Part shown: positions 34,700 through 42,085 of the stretch, one piece after another
How positions within the stretch are numbered: position 1 is the stretch's first letter
Layout of the letters: every line of letters starts with the position of its first letter
Source: Rhodococcus sp. HNM0563
GTDB lineage: Bacteria; Actinomycetota; Actinomycetes; Mycobacteriales; Mycobacteriaceae
Reading direction: 5' to 3'
NCBI RefSeq assembly: GCF_012726195.1
Contig: NZ_JAASAF010000003.1
Location: forward strand, 526,361 to 590,360
Length of the DNA stretch: 64,000 bases
Program-made: the position numbers and the translations under genes
The notes under the pieces: model-generated
Seen by the model: only the letters and a program-made list of their open reading frames with translations
What the model was told of the DNA's origin: nothing
The model's database searches: none

Positions 34700-34844
34700 G
34701 TGTTCTCCCCGGTCTGTGCCGACAGATCTCGATGCAGGCACCCTACCCAGATCTGATGCCTCTGCCTCCTGCGTAGCAGGCGGTGAAGATGAAACTACCG
34801 CACGACCACCCGAAACACCGGAGCATGTGTGCGTCCGTGAACGC

Positions 34845-34876
34845 AAACGCACCCGGCCGCAAGGCCGGGTGCGTTT
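34845..34876 (-). terminator. Intrinsic terminator after the M23 peptidase gene
   Basis: Perfect 14-bp arms (AAACGCACCCGGCC and its complement) surround a 4-base loop, ending in a short T run on the minus strand, 24 bases beyond the M23 stop. Confidence 0.8.
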
Positions 34877-34899
34877 CGAAGTGTCGCGGGGAGCGGCGG

Positions 34900-35712
34900 T
34901 CAGACTGCGCGGTAGCCGCTCCAGTCGGCGACAACGCCACGGTCGCTGAGCCAGGTGTTGGGGTTGGTCTTGTTGCCTGCCTCGTCCCACACCTCGAAGT
35001 GCAGGTGCGGCCCGGTCGACCAGCCACGGTTGCCGACGGTGGCGATCTGCTGACCCGCGCTGACGCGCTGGCCCGCGGAGACCTGGTAGGTGTCGACGTG
35101 ACCGTAGACAGCGGTGGTGCCGTCGTCGTTGAGTACGCGAACCCACTGGCCGTAGCCGGATGCGGCGCCTGCGTCGAGGACCGTGCCGTCGGCGGCCGAC
35201 TGGATCGGAGTGCCGATAGGGGCGGCGATATCGATTCCGCCATGGTGCGAGCCCCAGCGCGCACCCCAGTCGGATGTGAGCGTGCCCGACACCGGCTGCA
35301 CCGTGTTCGGCTTGATCGGGTTGAGGTTGTCGAGCCAATTGCCGCCACCGGTGAACTGGTCGACGAGACCCTGGACCTCGACGGGCAGCTGCGGGGCGCC
35401 CTGCTCGGCGGGAGTGGTGATGCCGGGAATCGCGGGAAGCTCGATGCCCTCGGGCAGCTCGAACGGAAGCTGCGGGGCGGGAGCCGCCTGGACGGGGCCG
35501 TGATCGTGGCCGGGGTGAGCGGCAGCGGTGCCTGCAGTGAACTGTGCGCCGATGGCCATGAACGCGCCGGTGGCGCACGCCACGGTGGCTGCCTTGGCCG
35601 GAGCCGACGGGCCCGTCGGCTCGATGCGATGACGCCCACGCTGAGTCGATCCGACCGTCAGATCGATCTCGAATTCCGATGCATCTTCGCGTGTCCGCTG
35701 GTGCCGTGCCAC
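34900..35712 (-). CDS. Secreted M23 (LytM-type) peptidase
   Basis: A 270-residue exported peptidoglycan endopeptidase. An N-terminal basic stretch precedes a hydrophobic signal segment (about 39-62) with cleavage likely near GTAAAHPGH. A Pro-rich linker leads to the LytM domain: His157 and Asp161 in SHHGGIDIAAP, His205 in VYGHVDTY, and His236/His238 in GPHLHFEVW form the zinc and catalytic set. GTG 35712 is an inferred start without a strong ribosome site. The 240-base leader contains four GTAAC motifs. It should cleave or remodel wall cross-links. Confidence 0.85.
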   Translation of the reverse strand: MARHQRTREDASEFEIDLTVGSTQRGRHRIEPTGPSAPAKAATVACATGAFMAIGAQFTAGTAAAHPGHDHGPVQAAPAPQLPFELPEGIELPAIPGITTPAEQGAPQLPVEVQGLVDQFTGGGNWLDNLNPIKPNTVQPVSGTLTSDWGARWGSHHGGIDIAAPIGTPIQSAADGTVLDAGAASGYGQWVRVLNDDGTTAVYGHVDTYQVSAGQRVSAGQQIATVGNRGWSTGPHLHFEVWDEAGNKTNPNTWLSDRGVVADWSGYRAV

Positions 35713-35751
35713 AGTCGCTGTCCCGTTCGTAGTCCCGATTTCGGCCGGTGC

Positions 35752-35863
35752 GTAACACCCCGGTCGTTCCTGGCGATTCAAGGTAACAAAACGATATACG
35801 TCCGGTCCAGCGTTACCTCTTCGCGATCCCACAGTGCGGGAATCGAACCAACCGGTCGGTAAC
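35752..35863. promoter_or_regulatory. Cluster of four GTAAC motifs upstream of the M23 gene
   Basis: GTAAC or its complement occurs at 35752, 35783, 35812 (as GTTAC) and 35859; two copies read GGTAACAAA. MtrA-type regulators of cell-wall hydrolases in actinobacteria recognise GTAAC-containing sites, so MtrA control is plausible but unproven. Confidence 0.4.
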
Positions 35864-35952
35864 AAACAGCGAATTTCCGGCTCTCTTCGCACAGCGCGGG
35901 AGCGACCGCTACACTCACAGCGCGCCGCGATTCGGCCCCCGAATCGGCGCGC

Positions 35953-36025
35953 GCCTTCGTAGCTCAGGGGATAGAGCAACCCTCTCCTAAAGGGTAGGTC
36001 GCAGGTTCGAATCCTGCCGAGGGCA
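35953..36025 (+). tRNA. tRNA-Arg (anticodon CCT)
   Basis: A complete 73-base cloverleaf. The acceptor stem GCCTTCG pairs with CGAGGGC, the D-arm is AGCTCAGGGGATAGAGCA, and the anticodon stem ACCCT/AGGGT carries loop CTCCTAA, giving anticodon CCT (codon AGG). The T-arm is GCAGGTTCGAATCCTGC and the discriminator base is A. CCA is not encoded. tRNA-Arg(CCT) genes are frequent integration sites, but no integrase or duplicated 3' end was seen here. Confidence 0.97.
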
Positions 36026-36056
36026 CACGCTCGACGTATGCGCTGGCCAGCCGGGT

Positions 36057-36950
36057 CTACAGGCCGACTTTCTCCAGCGCGGCCTCGTAGACATCCATCG
36101 CTTCCTCCACCGACTTCCCCTCGGCAAGCGCGGTGGAATACACCGAGCGAAGCTCGTCACCCTGCTCCTCGAACTTCGCCGTCCATCGCTCGGAGTCCTC
36201 ACGCCAATAGCCGACGATGTCGTACTGGTCGCGCGACCAGCCGAGCGAACGCAGATGCTTCTTGGCGGCGCGGATATCGGCGGCCTCGCCCGCGAACCAG
36301 CAGTACCCATCGGCAGGCAGGTCGAGCTCGGCGAGCGCCGCGGACAGCCGCGTGCGCGACACTCCGTTTCCGCTGCCGACGAGTTCGACGATCTCGGTGT
36401 TCTCCCGCGAGGGCAGGTATTCGAGCTCGCTGCGGTCGAGGACCTCGGCGACGACGGTCACGTGCACCGAAGGATCGGTCTGCTCGAGGACTCGCGCCAG
36501 TGCAGGCAGTGCGGCGAGGTCGCCGGCGAGAACGTGGCGGGTCGCCGCGGACGGCGGTTCGTGCCACGAGCGCGGGCCCGCCATCAGCACACGCCAGCCG
36601 GGTTCCGCTGCGCGCAGCCACTCGATCGCGGGGCCGTGATCATGCACCGCGAAGTCGACCACCATCTCGCGGGATTCCGCGTCGTACGAGCGCACGGTGT
36701 AGTTGCGATGTCCGGCGCTGCGCTCCTCGTCGACAATCTCCCAGCCGCCCAGGGCATTCGGATTCTCGCTCGGTCGCGCGTGCAGTTCCTCCGCGTCGTG
36801 CGAGAGGTAGAACGCCACGGCCTCGTCTGCTGCAGCCAGCGGGCGGTAGCCGTTCCCGGTCCCCTCCCCGATCTCGAGGCGAGCGCGCAACAGATGTTCC
36901 GCGACCTGTTCACGCGCGACCAGCGTGGCTACGAAATTCTCCCACTTCAT
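36057..36950 (-). CDS. Siderophore-interacting protein (FAD-binding ferric-siderophore reductase family)
   Basis: A 297-residue SIP-family flavoprotein, expected to reduce ferric siderophore in the cytoplasm to release iron. The family order is seen: an N-terminal FAD-binding barrel with HRNYTVRSYDAESREMVVDF and VHDHGPAIEWLRAAEPG, then the NAD(P)H-binding part with AGDLAALPALARVLE, WFAGEAADIRAAKKHLRSLG and DIVGYWREDSERW. A further helical tail (about 255-297) extends beyond the usual SIP end. An iron-box-like palindrome overlaps the ATG at 36950, indicating iron repression by an IdeR/DtxR-type regulator. Confidence 0.9.
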   Translation of the reverse strand: MKWENFVATLVAREQVAEHLLRARLEIGEGTGNGYRPLAAADEAVAFYLSHDAEELHARPSENPNALGGWEIVDEERSAGHRNYTVRSYDAESREMVVDFAVHDHGPAIEWLRAAEPGWRVLMAGPRSWHEPPSAATRHVLAGDLAALPALARVLEQTDPSVHVTVVAEVLDRSELEYLPSRENTEIVELVGSGNGVSRTRLSAALAELDLPADGYCWFAGEAADIRAAKKHLRSLGWSRDQYDIVGYWREDSERWTAKFEEQGDELRSVYSTALAEGKSVEEAMDVYEAALEKVGL

Positions 36951-36968
36951 TAGGCCAGGCTAACCGAT
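36950..36968. promoter_or_regulatory. IdeR/DtxR-type iron box
   Basis: Read on the minus strand, ATCGGTTAGCCTGGCCTAA matches 15 of 19 positions of TTAGGTTAGSCTAACCTAA. It touches the first base of the SIP start codon, so the operator and start are contiguous. Confidence 0.7.
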
Positions 36969-37143
36969 CACTATCCGTCGATCATGTGACTGCGCTAACA
37001 CCATCGGGTCCGAAACCATCCCCTGCCGATCGCAAGATCGATAGAATCGCGGCAGTCGATCGGTCGCGGGACGCGCCACGCACGAAGCACACGCTGTGGT
37101 CGGCACTCGGACACGACATTCCCCCACCCGAGGAGCCCGCAGC

Positions 37144-37602
37144 ATGCCTGCAGTGCGATTCATCCGTCGAGCACTCACCTTCGCAGCCCCCGTCGCAGCC
37201 GCGGTTCTCTTCGCCGGTGTTGCCACAGCTGCTCCGACGCAACCGCTGGGTACAGCGATCACCATCGGCTGCCTCAACCAAGGCAGCCTCGCGTCACTCA
37301 CATCGGTGGCAGCCCACCCCGGTCCCGACGACGAACACGGGATCACCGCAGGCCACGTGCAGTTCGCAACCACGCAAGCGCTGTGGCCGATACCGGCCGC
37401 CGGTCAGGTGACGGTCGCATGGCTCAACCGCGACAACGGACGCACCGGCATCGTCGACCTCACCGGGGAATACCCGAATCTGTCTGCGACCGTCGACACC
37501 GGACCGGGCGAGGTGCTGACCACCGTATTCGGATCGGTGAGCCTCGCCAGCGGTCCGCTGTGCAATTCGACCCCGGCCACCGGCGCTGTCACCGTCGGCT
37601 GA
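37144..37602 (+). CDS. Small secreted protein of unknown function
   Basis: A 152-residue exported protein. The signal peptide is MPAVRFIRRALTFAAPVAAA extended by VLFAGVATAAPT, with cleavage likely after ATAA. The mature part (about 120 residues) is beta-rich, has a possible disulfide pair (Cys near residues 40 and 141), and contains VTVAWLNRDNGRTGIVDLTG. It resembles small conserved secreted proteins of Rhodococcus and Mycobacterium with no known role. GAGGAG lies nine bases before the ATG at 37144. Its end overlaps the convergent methyltransferase-like gene by 14 bases. Confidence 0.75.
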   Translation: MPAVRFIRRALTFAAPVAAAVLFAGVATAAPTQPLGTAITIGCLNQGSLASLTSVAAHPGPDDEHGITAGHVQFATTQALWPIPAAGQVTVAWLNRDNGRTGIVDLTGEYPNLSATVDTGPGEVLTTVFGSVSLASGPLCNSTPATGAVTVG

Positions 37603-38368
37603 ACCACTTCCACGGCAGGATCATCGGTACGCGAGTCCGATAGGAGCGATATCGCTCGCCGAACGTCACGATGAGGTCGTGCTCTTCGAACCTGATCGCG
37701 ACGAGGATGTATGCCGTCGTCACCGCCGCGAAGAGCAGATGCCCGACCGACATGGTCGGCGCAACCCAGAACGCGACGAGGAAACCCAGATAGAGCGGAT
37801 GCCGCACCGACCGGTACAGCAGCGGTATCCGGAAGGCGTTCGCCGCGGGCAGTTGTCCGCGTTGGCTACGGATGACCTGTCTCAATCCGAACAGGTCGAA
37901 ATGGTCGATGGCGAACGTCGACACGAGCACGAGACCGAACCCTGCGAGCGAGATCGCATAGAGCAGTACTCGTAGCGGACTGCTGTCGATGCCCCAAATC
38001 GGGTGTGGGAGTGGACGCCACTGCCACATCACGAGTGCCAACGCCGCCGAGGCGAGCAGGACGTAGGTGGATCGTTCCGCGGGCTCCGGCACGATCCGGG
38101 TCCAGCGTCTCTTGAACCAGGGTCTGGCCATCACCGAATGCTGCACTGCGAACAGCGAGAGCAGCACCAGGTCGATCACGATGGCGATTCCGGCCGGGGC
38201 ACGAGGCCCCTGATCGATGTTCCGGGGTACCACCAGTCGTTCGACCCATCCGATCGAGTACAGGAACACCGCGAGGAATATGAGATACGCGCAGACCCCG
38301 TATGCAGTGACGAGCAGCCGGGAAGCCGGGGTGTGGGTGCGAGGATCCGAGTTGGTTGTCGTAGTCAT
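37589..38368 (-). CDS. MddA/isoprenylcysteine methyltransferase-like membrane protein
   Basis: A 259-residue membrane protein with about five helices. The C-terminal YRSVRHPLYLGFLVAFWVAP followed by RFEEHDLIVTFGERYRSYRT is the SAM-binding signature of the isoprenylcysteine carboxyl methyltransferase/NnrU superfamily. The length and the N-terminal YGVCAYLIFLAVFLYSIGWV and VVPRNID segment resemble methanethiol S-methyltransferase MddA, which makes dimethyl sulfide. That assignment is from memory and moderately sure. The ATG at 38368 is clear. It overlaps the secreted protein gene tail-to-tail. Confidence 0.72.
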   Translation of the reverse strand: MTTTTNSDPRTHTPASRLLVTAYGVCAYLIFLAVFLYSIGWVERLVVPRNIDQGPRAPAGIAIVIDLVLLSLFAVQHSVMARPWFKRRWTRIVPEPAERSTYVLLASAALALVMWQWRPLPHPIWGIDSSPLRVLLYAISLAGFGLVLVSTFAIDHFDLFGLRQVIRSQRGQLPAANAFRIPLLYRSVRHPLYLGFLVAFWVAPTMSVGHLLFAAVTTAYILVAIRFEEHDLIVTFGERYRSYRTRVPMILPWKWFSRR

Positions 38369-38444
38369 GCGCTCAGTGTCGGGATGACAGCCAGCGCTCA
38401 GAAGGTCCCCTGAGGTGGCGAATCCTCCACCCTTGTACTCTCCG

Positions 38445-38774
38445 TCACCTCGGGGCGTACATGATCACGGCGACACCTGCGAGACACACCAGCGCCCCCG
38501 CGATGTCCCAGCGATCAGGACGGAAGCCGTCCATCACGACACCCCACAGCAGGGAGCCCGCGACGAAGACCCCGCCGTATGCGGCGAGGATGCGGCCGAA
38601 ATTGGCATCCGGTTGCAGCGTCGCGACGAACCCGTACGCCCCGAGGGCGATCACACCCAGACCCACCCAGATCCAACCACGGTGCTCGCGCACGCCCTGC
38701 CAGACCAGCCACGCCCCACCGATCTCGAACAAGGCGGCAACTGCGAACAGGACGAGGGATTTGAGGACGGTCAT
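38445..38774 (-). CDS. YnfA family (UPF0060) membrane protein
   Basis: A 109-residue four-helix membrane protein. [20 protein letters not shown] at 9-28 and [20 protein letters not shown] near 46-66 match the YnfA/UPF0060 family, which belongs to the drug/metabolite transporter superfamily and is related to small multidrug transporters. The FEIGGAWL motif carries the conserved membrane Glu. The substrate is unconfirmed. The ATG at 38774 is complete; it stands alone between the methyltransferase-like gene and the LuxR-type regulator. Confidence 0.9.
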   Translation of the reverse strand: MTVLKSLVLFAVAALFEIGGAWLVWQGVREHRGWIWVGLGVIALGAYGFVATLQPDANFGRILAAYGGVFVAGSLLWGVVMDGFRPDRWDIAGALVCLAGVAVIMYAPR

Positions 38775-38822
38775 GCTCGAACAGACTACGGATCGGACCG
38801 GCCTGGCCCTGCGGTGCCGTGT

Positions 38823-39083
38823 TCACAACTCGTCGATGGATACGACACCGTCTTGGAGTGCGCGCACGAGCAGCGACGTCTTGGTGGTCGCGGGGCGCCC
38901 CACACGCAGGTACTTGTCGCGGATGCGGGCGATGTGAGTACTCACGGTGGCTGCGGTCACGAACAAGCGGGCGGCTGCCTCGGACTTGGAATCACACAGC
39001 AGCCACTCCCGAAGTATCTCGGTTTCACGAGCCGAGAGCTGCGGTGAGGAGTAGGTGCGGGAGGGCTCGAGCACACTCGTCAT
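38823..39083 (-). CDS. Stand-alone LuxR-type helix-turn-helix regulator
   Basis: An 86-residue protein that is essentially only a GerE/LuxR DNA-binding domain: LSARETEILREWLLCDSKSE then AARLFVTAATVSTHIARIRD and KYLRVGRPATTKTSLLVRAL. No receiver or ligand domain is present. The ATG at 39083 is preferred; upstream in-frame sequence is basic and unlike the family. Such short proteins may act as dimers on constitutive targets. Its targets are unknown; neighbours are the ynfA-like gene and ligD. Confidence 0.85.
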   Translation of the reverse strand: MTSVLEPSRTYSSPQLSARETEILREWLLCDSKSEAAARLFVTAATVSTHIARIRDKYLRVGRPATTKTSLLVRALQDGVVSIDEL

Positions 39084-39225
39084 GTCGGGATTCCTTCGTC
39101 GATCGATCTGACTACCGGCGGCCCCCCGACAAAGCCTCCGAGTCCGGTATGAGAAGAACATACGATTTTACACCGACAACCACCAGCCGAATGGACTCAT
39201 TCGCCCTCATCGTCGCCGGCACATT

Positions 39226-41511
39226 TCATTCCCGGCGCACGTCGTGCGGGTCCAGATCACTACGCAGGCCACGCCAGCTCGGGTGACGAAGTCGGCCACC
39301 TTCGGTCCACGCCGCGAACCGCACCTCCCCCACCAGGTCGGGTTCCACCCACACTGCGTCACGCTGATCGACGGCGGGCAGCTCGTCCACGAACGGGCTC
39401 TCCTCCCGCCGTCTCCCCCGCAACGACGAGGTCAACTCCGCGAGAGTCCGGTCGTCGAACCCCGTACCGACCCTCCCCGCATAGACGAGCCCGCTGTCGG
39501 CGGGGATGCCGAGAAGCAACGAGCCGAACGACCCCGCGCGGTTCCCCTGTCCCGCCCGGTAACCGCCGATCACCACCGACTGGGTGAGCCAGTTCTTCGC
39601 CTTCACCCACGCCGCGCTCCGCTTTCCCGGCAGATACACCGAGTCGCGGCGCTTGGCGACAACGCCTTCCCATCCGCGCTCGAGGCTCGTGGCAAGCGCG
39701 GCGGCGCCGTCCCCGGTCAACTGGTCCGGCACTGCCAGTCTTCCCGCCGCCGCGGCAAGCGCATCGAGCACGCGGCGTCGATCGTCGTAGGTCTTACCCA
39801 CGAGCGTGACGCCGTCGAGATACAGGAGGTCGAACACCCGGTACTCCGCGCTCGCCCCACGCTGCAACTGCTCGAAGCTCGTGATGCCCGACGCGTCCAC
39901 GGCGACGATCTCTCCGTCGAGGACGGCAGCGTGACCGTCCAGCACGTGCCCGAGCTCTCCGAGCGCCGGGAATTCTCCGGTCACATCCCGTCCCGAGCGG
40001 GCACGCACCCGGACGGTTCCGTTGCGTACCTCGACGACAGCGCGGTATCCGTCCCATTTCCCTTCGAACGCCCACGCCGCACCCTCGAGCTCTTCCACGT
40101 CACCCGCGGTCGCGAGCATCGGACGTAGACCGACCGGAAACTCCTCCATCCGCCCAGAACCCGACTGTTGCTTCATCCGGTGGGCGAGCCATTGGTCCTT
40201 CTCGGTGCGGATGAACGCATATCGGCCCTCGACCTTCTCTCCGTGCAACCGCACGATCACCTCGTCGTCGCGCCATTTCTCGGTGTCGTAGGTGCCGGTG
40301 TCCCACACCGTCATCGTCCCGGCGCCGTACTCACCGGACGGTATGGTGCCGTGGAAATCGAGGTACTCGAGTGGATGATCCTCCGTCCGGACAGCGAGAT
40401 GGTTGCGGCCGGCATCTTCCGGCAGGTTCTTCGGCACCGCCCATGACGCGAGCACACCGTCTCGTTCCAGTCGCAGGTCGTAATGCAGACGGCGGGCATG
40501 GTGTTCCTGGATGACGAACCGGTCGTCGTTGCCAGTGGCGGTGATCGCGGACGGGACCGGCTCGGGAGTGCGCGCGGCGTTGCGTTTACGCCGGTAGTCG
40601 GCGAGCGCGTCGTTCGCCGTGTTGTCGTCGGTGCCGAGCCGGAGGTCGCCGGGAGCCGGATCCAAGCCCTCGAGAAGATCACCGTGTTCGACGATCCGCT
40701 CGAGCACTTCGTCGAATGTGAGCTGCCGCAGATCCGGGTCGTCGAGTTCGGCCCAGCTCCGCGGCGCAGCCACCCACGGTTCGTCGCGGCCACGCAGCGA
40801 GTACGGCGCGACCGTCGTCTTGGCCGCATTGTTCTGGCTCCAGTCCACGAAGACCTTGCCGCCGCGCACCGCCTTCGCCATGGTCGCCGTGACGAGATCC
40901 GGGTGCAGCGTCGCAAGATTCGTCGCGACCTGCCTGGCGACGGTCGATGCCCCACCTGACGCGAGTTGCCGGTCCAGCGGGACATACAGGTGCAGGCCCT
41001 TACTGCCACTCGTGACGGGATAGGTCTGCCACCCGAGTTCGGCGACCATGTCGCGGACGTGCCGTGCGACCTGTGCACACTGCGCGAGCCCCGCTCCGGG
41101 GCCGGGGTCGAGGTCGAACACGAGCCGGGTCGCGGGGCCGGGTGCAGATCCGGCGAATCGCCACTGCGGGACGTGCAATTCGAGTGCGGCTTGCTGCCCG
41201 AGCCACGCCATGCCGGCCACCGAGTCGAACACCGGATAGGTGACCGACCGTTGCTTGTGGTGCACCGTGCGACGGTCGAGCCACGACGGCGCGTGCGGCG
41301 CAAGGTTCTTCTCGAAGAACGCCGGTTCGTCGACGCCGTTGGGCCAGCGCTTACGAGTGCCGGGGCGATCCACGACGTGCGCCAGCATGACTTCGGCGAC
41401 GGCGACGTAGTAGTCGATCACCTCGCCCTTGGTGGTGCCGGTGCGCGGATAGAGCACCTTGTCGAGGTTCGTCAGCGTGATGCGACGATCCCCGATCGTG
41501 CGGGTCGGCAT
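39226..41511 (-). CDS. ligD: Multifunctional NHEJ DNA ligase LigD (polymerase, phosphoesterase, ligase)
   Basis: A 761-residue end-joining ligase with the mycobacterial domain order. The primase-like polymerase comes first (about 10-300: LVFDLDPGPG, TSGSKGLHLYVPL, KVFVDWSQNN). The phosphoesterase domain follows (about 320-460: QEHHARRLHYDLRLERDGVL, HPLEYLDFHGTIPSGEYGAG). The ATP-dependent ligase is C-terminal (EGKWDGYR with the nucleophile Lys, LDGEIVA, EGVVAKR). M. tuberculosis Rv0938 has the same order at 759 residues. The ATG at 41511 is preceded by a GTG that could also serve. The usual Ku partner gene is not adjacent or elsewhere in the window. Confidence 0.96.
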   Translation of the reverse strand: MPTRTIGDRRITLTNLDKVLYPRTGTTKGEVIDYYVAVAEVMLAHVVDRPGTRKRWPNGVDEPAFFEKNLAPHAPSWLDRRTVHHKQRSVTYPVFDSVAGMAWLGQQAALELHVPQWRFAGSAPGPATRLVFDLDPGPGAGLAQCAQVARHVRDMVAELGWQTYPVTSGSKGLHLYVPLDRQLASGGASTVARQVATNLATLHPDLVTATMAKAVRGGKVFVDWSQNNAAKTTVAPYSLRGRDEPWVAAPRSWAELDDPDLRQLTFDEVLERIVEHGDLLEGLDPAPGDLRLGTDDNTANDALADYRRKRNAARTPEPVPSAITATGNDDRFVIQEHHARRLHYDLRLERDGVLASWAVPKNLPEDAGRNHLAVRTEDHPLEYLDFHGTIPSGEYGAGTMTVWDTGTYDTEKWRDDEVIVRLHGEKVEGRYAFIRTEKDQWLAHRMKQQSGSGRMEEFPVGLRPMLATAGDVEELEGAAWAFEGKWDGYRAVVEVRNGTVRVRARSGRDVTGEFPALGELGHVLDGHAAVLDGEIVAVDASGITSFEQLQRGASAEYRVFDLLYLDGVTLVGKTYDDRRRVLDALAAAAGRLAVPDQLTGDGAAALATSLERGWEGVVAKRRDSVYLPGKRSAAWVKAKNWLTQSVVIGGYRAGQGNRAGSFGSLLLGIPADSGLVYAGRVGTGFDDRTLAELTSSLRGRRREESPFVDELPAVDQRDAVWVEPDLVGEVRFAAWTEGGRLRHPSWRGLRSDLDPHDVRRE

Positions 41512-41563
41512 CACCTCATTGTGCCAACCTCATTTCGAGTCCATCCTGCTTCGAGCGAACGAC

Positions 41564-41995
41564 TCAGCCGTACAACTCCGCGAACTTGCGCAGTGAGGCG
41601 TCGAGATCGCCATGCAGCGCACGCGCCACACCCGACCCAACCGGGCCGAACAGCGGCGCTCCCCCGAGCTCGATCTTCATCGTCAGTCGCGATCTCGACC
41701 CCGTGCCGGTCACCGCGAGACGCATCTTGAACTTCGTGCCGCCCTTGCCCGATCCGCGCAGCACCACGTGGTGCGGGGCGTCGAGTTCCTCGACTTTCCA
41801 CTCCACCCGGTTGCGCATGCCCTTGACCGAAACCACGGACTGCAGTGCCACACCGGCTGCGAGTGTGTCGGGAAGTTCGCCGCGCCAACCGTCGTGGATG
41901 CTCAGCCAATCACCGAATGCGTCCAGATCGGATGCCTTCTCCCACGCGGACTGAGGATCGAGCGGAAGGTCGGTCGCGACTTCGAGTTTTGCCAT
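41564..41995 (-). CDS. SRPBCC-family protein, Rv0910-like
   Basis: A 143-residue START/SRPBCC-fold protein. MAKLEVATDLPLDPQSAWEK, DAFGDWLSIHDGWRGELPDT, VSVKGMRNRVEWKVEEL and LGGAPLFGPVGSGVARALHG follow M. tuberculosis Rv0910 almost segment by segment. Rv0910 is annotated as the toxin of the Rv0909-Rv0910 pair, although the fold is a ligand-binding one and the toxin role is not well established. No antitoxin gene adjoins it here; two Rv0909-like genes lie 8-9 kb away in the same orientation. The ATG at 41995 is clear. It lies downstream of the symporter terminator. Confidence 0.82.
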   Translation of the reverse strand: MAKLEVATDLPLDPQSAWEKASDLDAFGDWLSIHDGWRGELPDTLAAGVALQSVVSVKGMRNRVEWKVEELDAPHHVVLRGSGKGGTKFKMRLAVTGTGSRSRLTMKIELGGAPLFGPVGSGVARALHGDLDASLRKFAELYG

Positions 41996-42015
41996 GCCCG
42001 CAGCGTAGAGGAACA

Positions 42016-42064
42016 GCCGAACGTCACCTTCGGTCAGTTGAACTGACCGAAGGTGACGTTCGGC
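42016..42064 (-). terminator. 49-base perfect palindrome after the acetate-type symporter
   Basis: Two perfectly complementary 24-base arms surround a single central G. The left arm starts GCCGAACGTCACCTTCGGTC. It lies 21 bases beyond the symporter stop and 20 bases before the SRPBCC start; the natural reading is a terminator, although the arm length is exceptional. Confidence 0.7.
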
Positions 42065-42085
42065 TTCAGGGGTGTGGGCGTGGGG

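Noticed and set aside
35713..35952. Possible c-di-AMP (ydaO-type) riboswitch before the M23 peptidase gene
   Set aside because: Such riboswitches are common upstream of actinobacterial wall hydrolases, but the conserved GGGGAACC-type and GGGTGAATC-type segments I would expect are not present on the minus strand here.
35953..36025. tRNA-Arg(CCT) as the attachment site of an integrated element
   Set aside because: No integrase gene, no repeated 3' tRNA fragment and no phage-like genes were found on either side.
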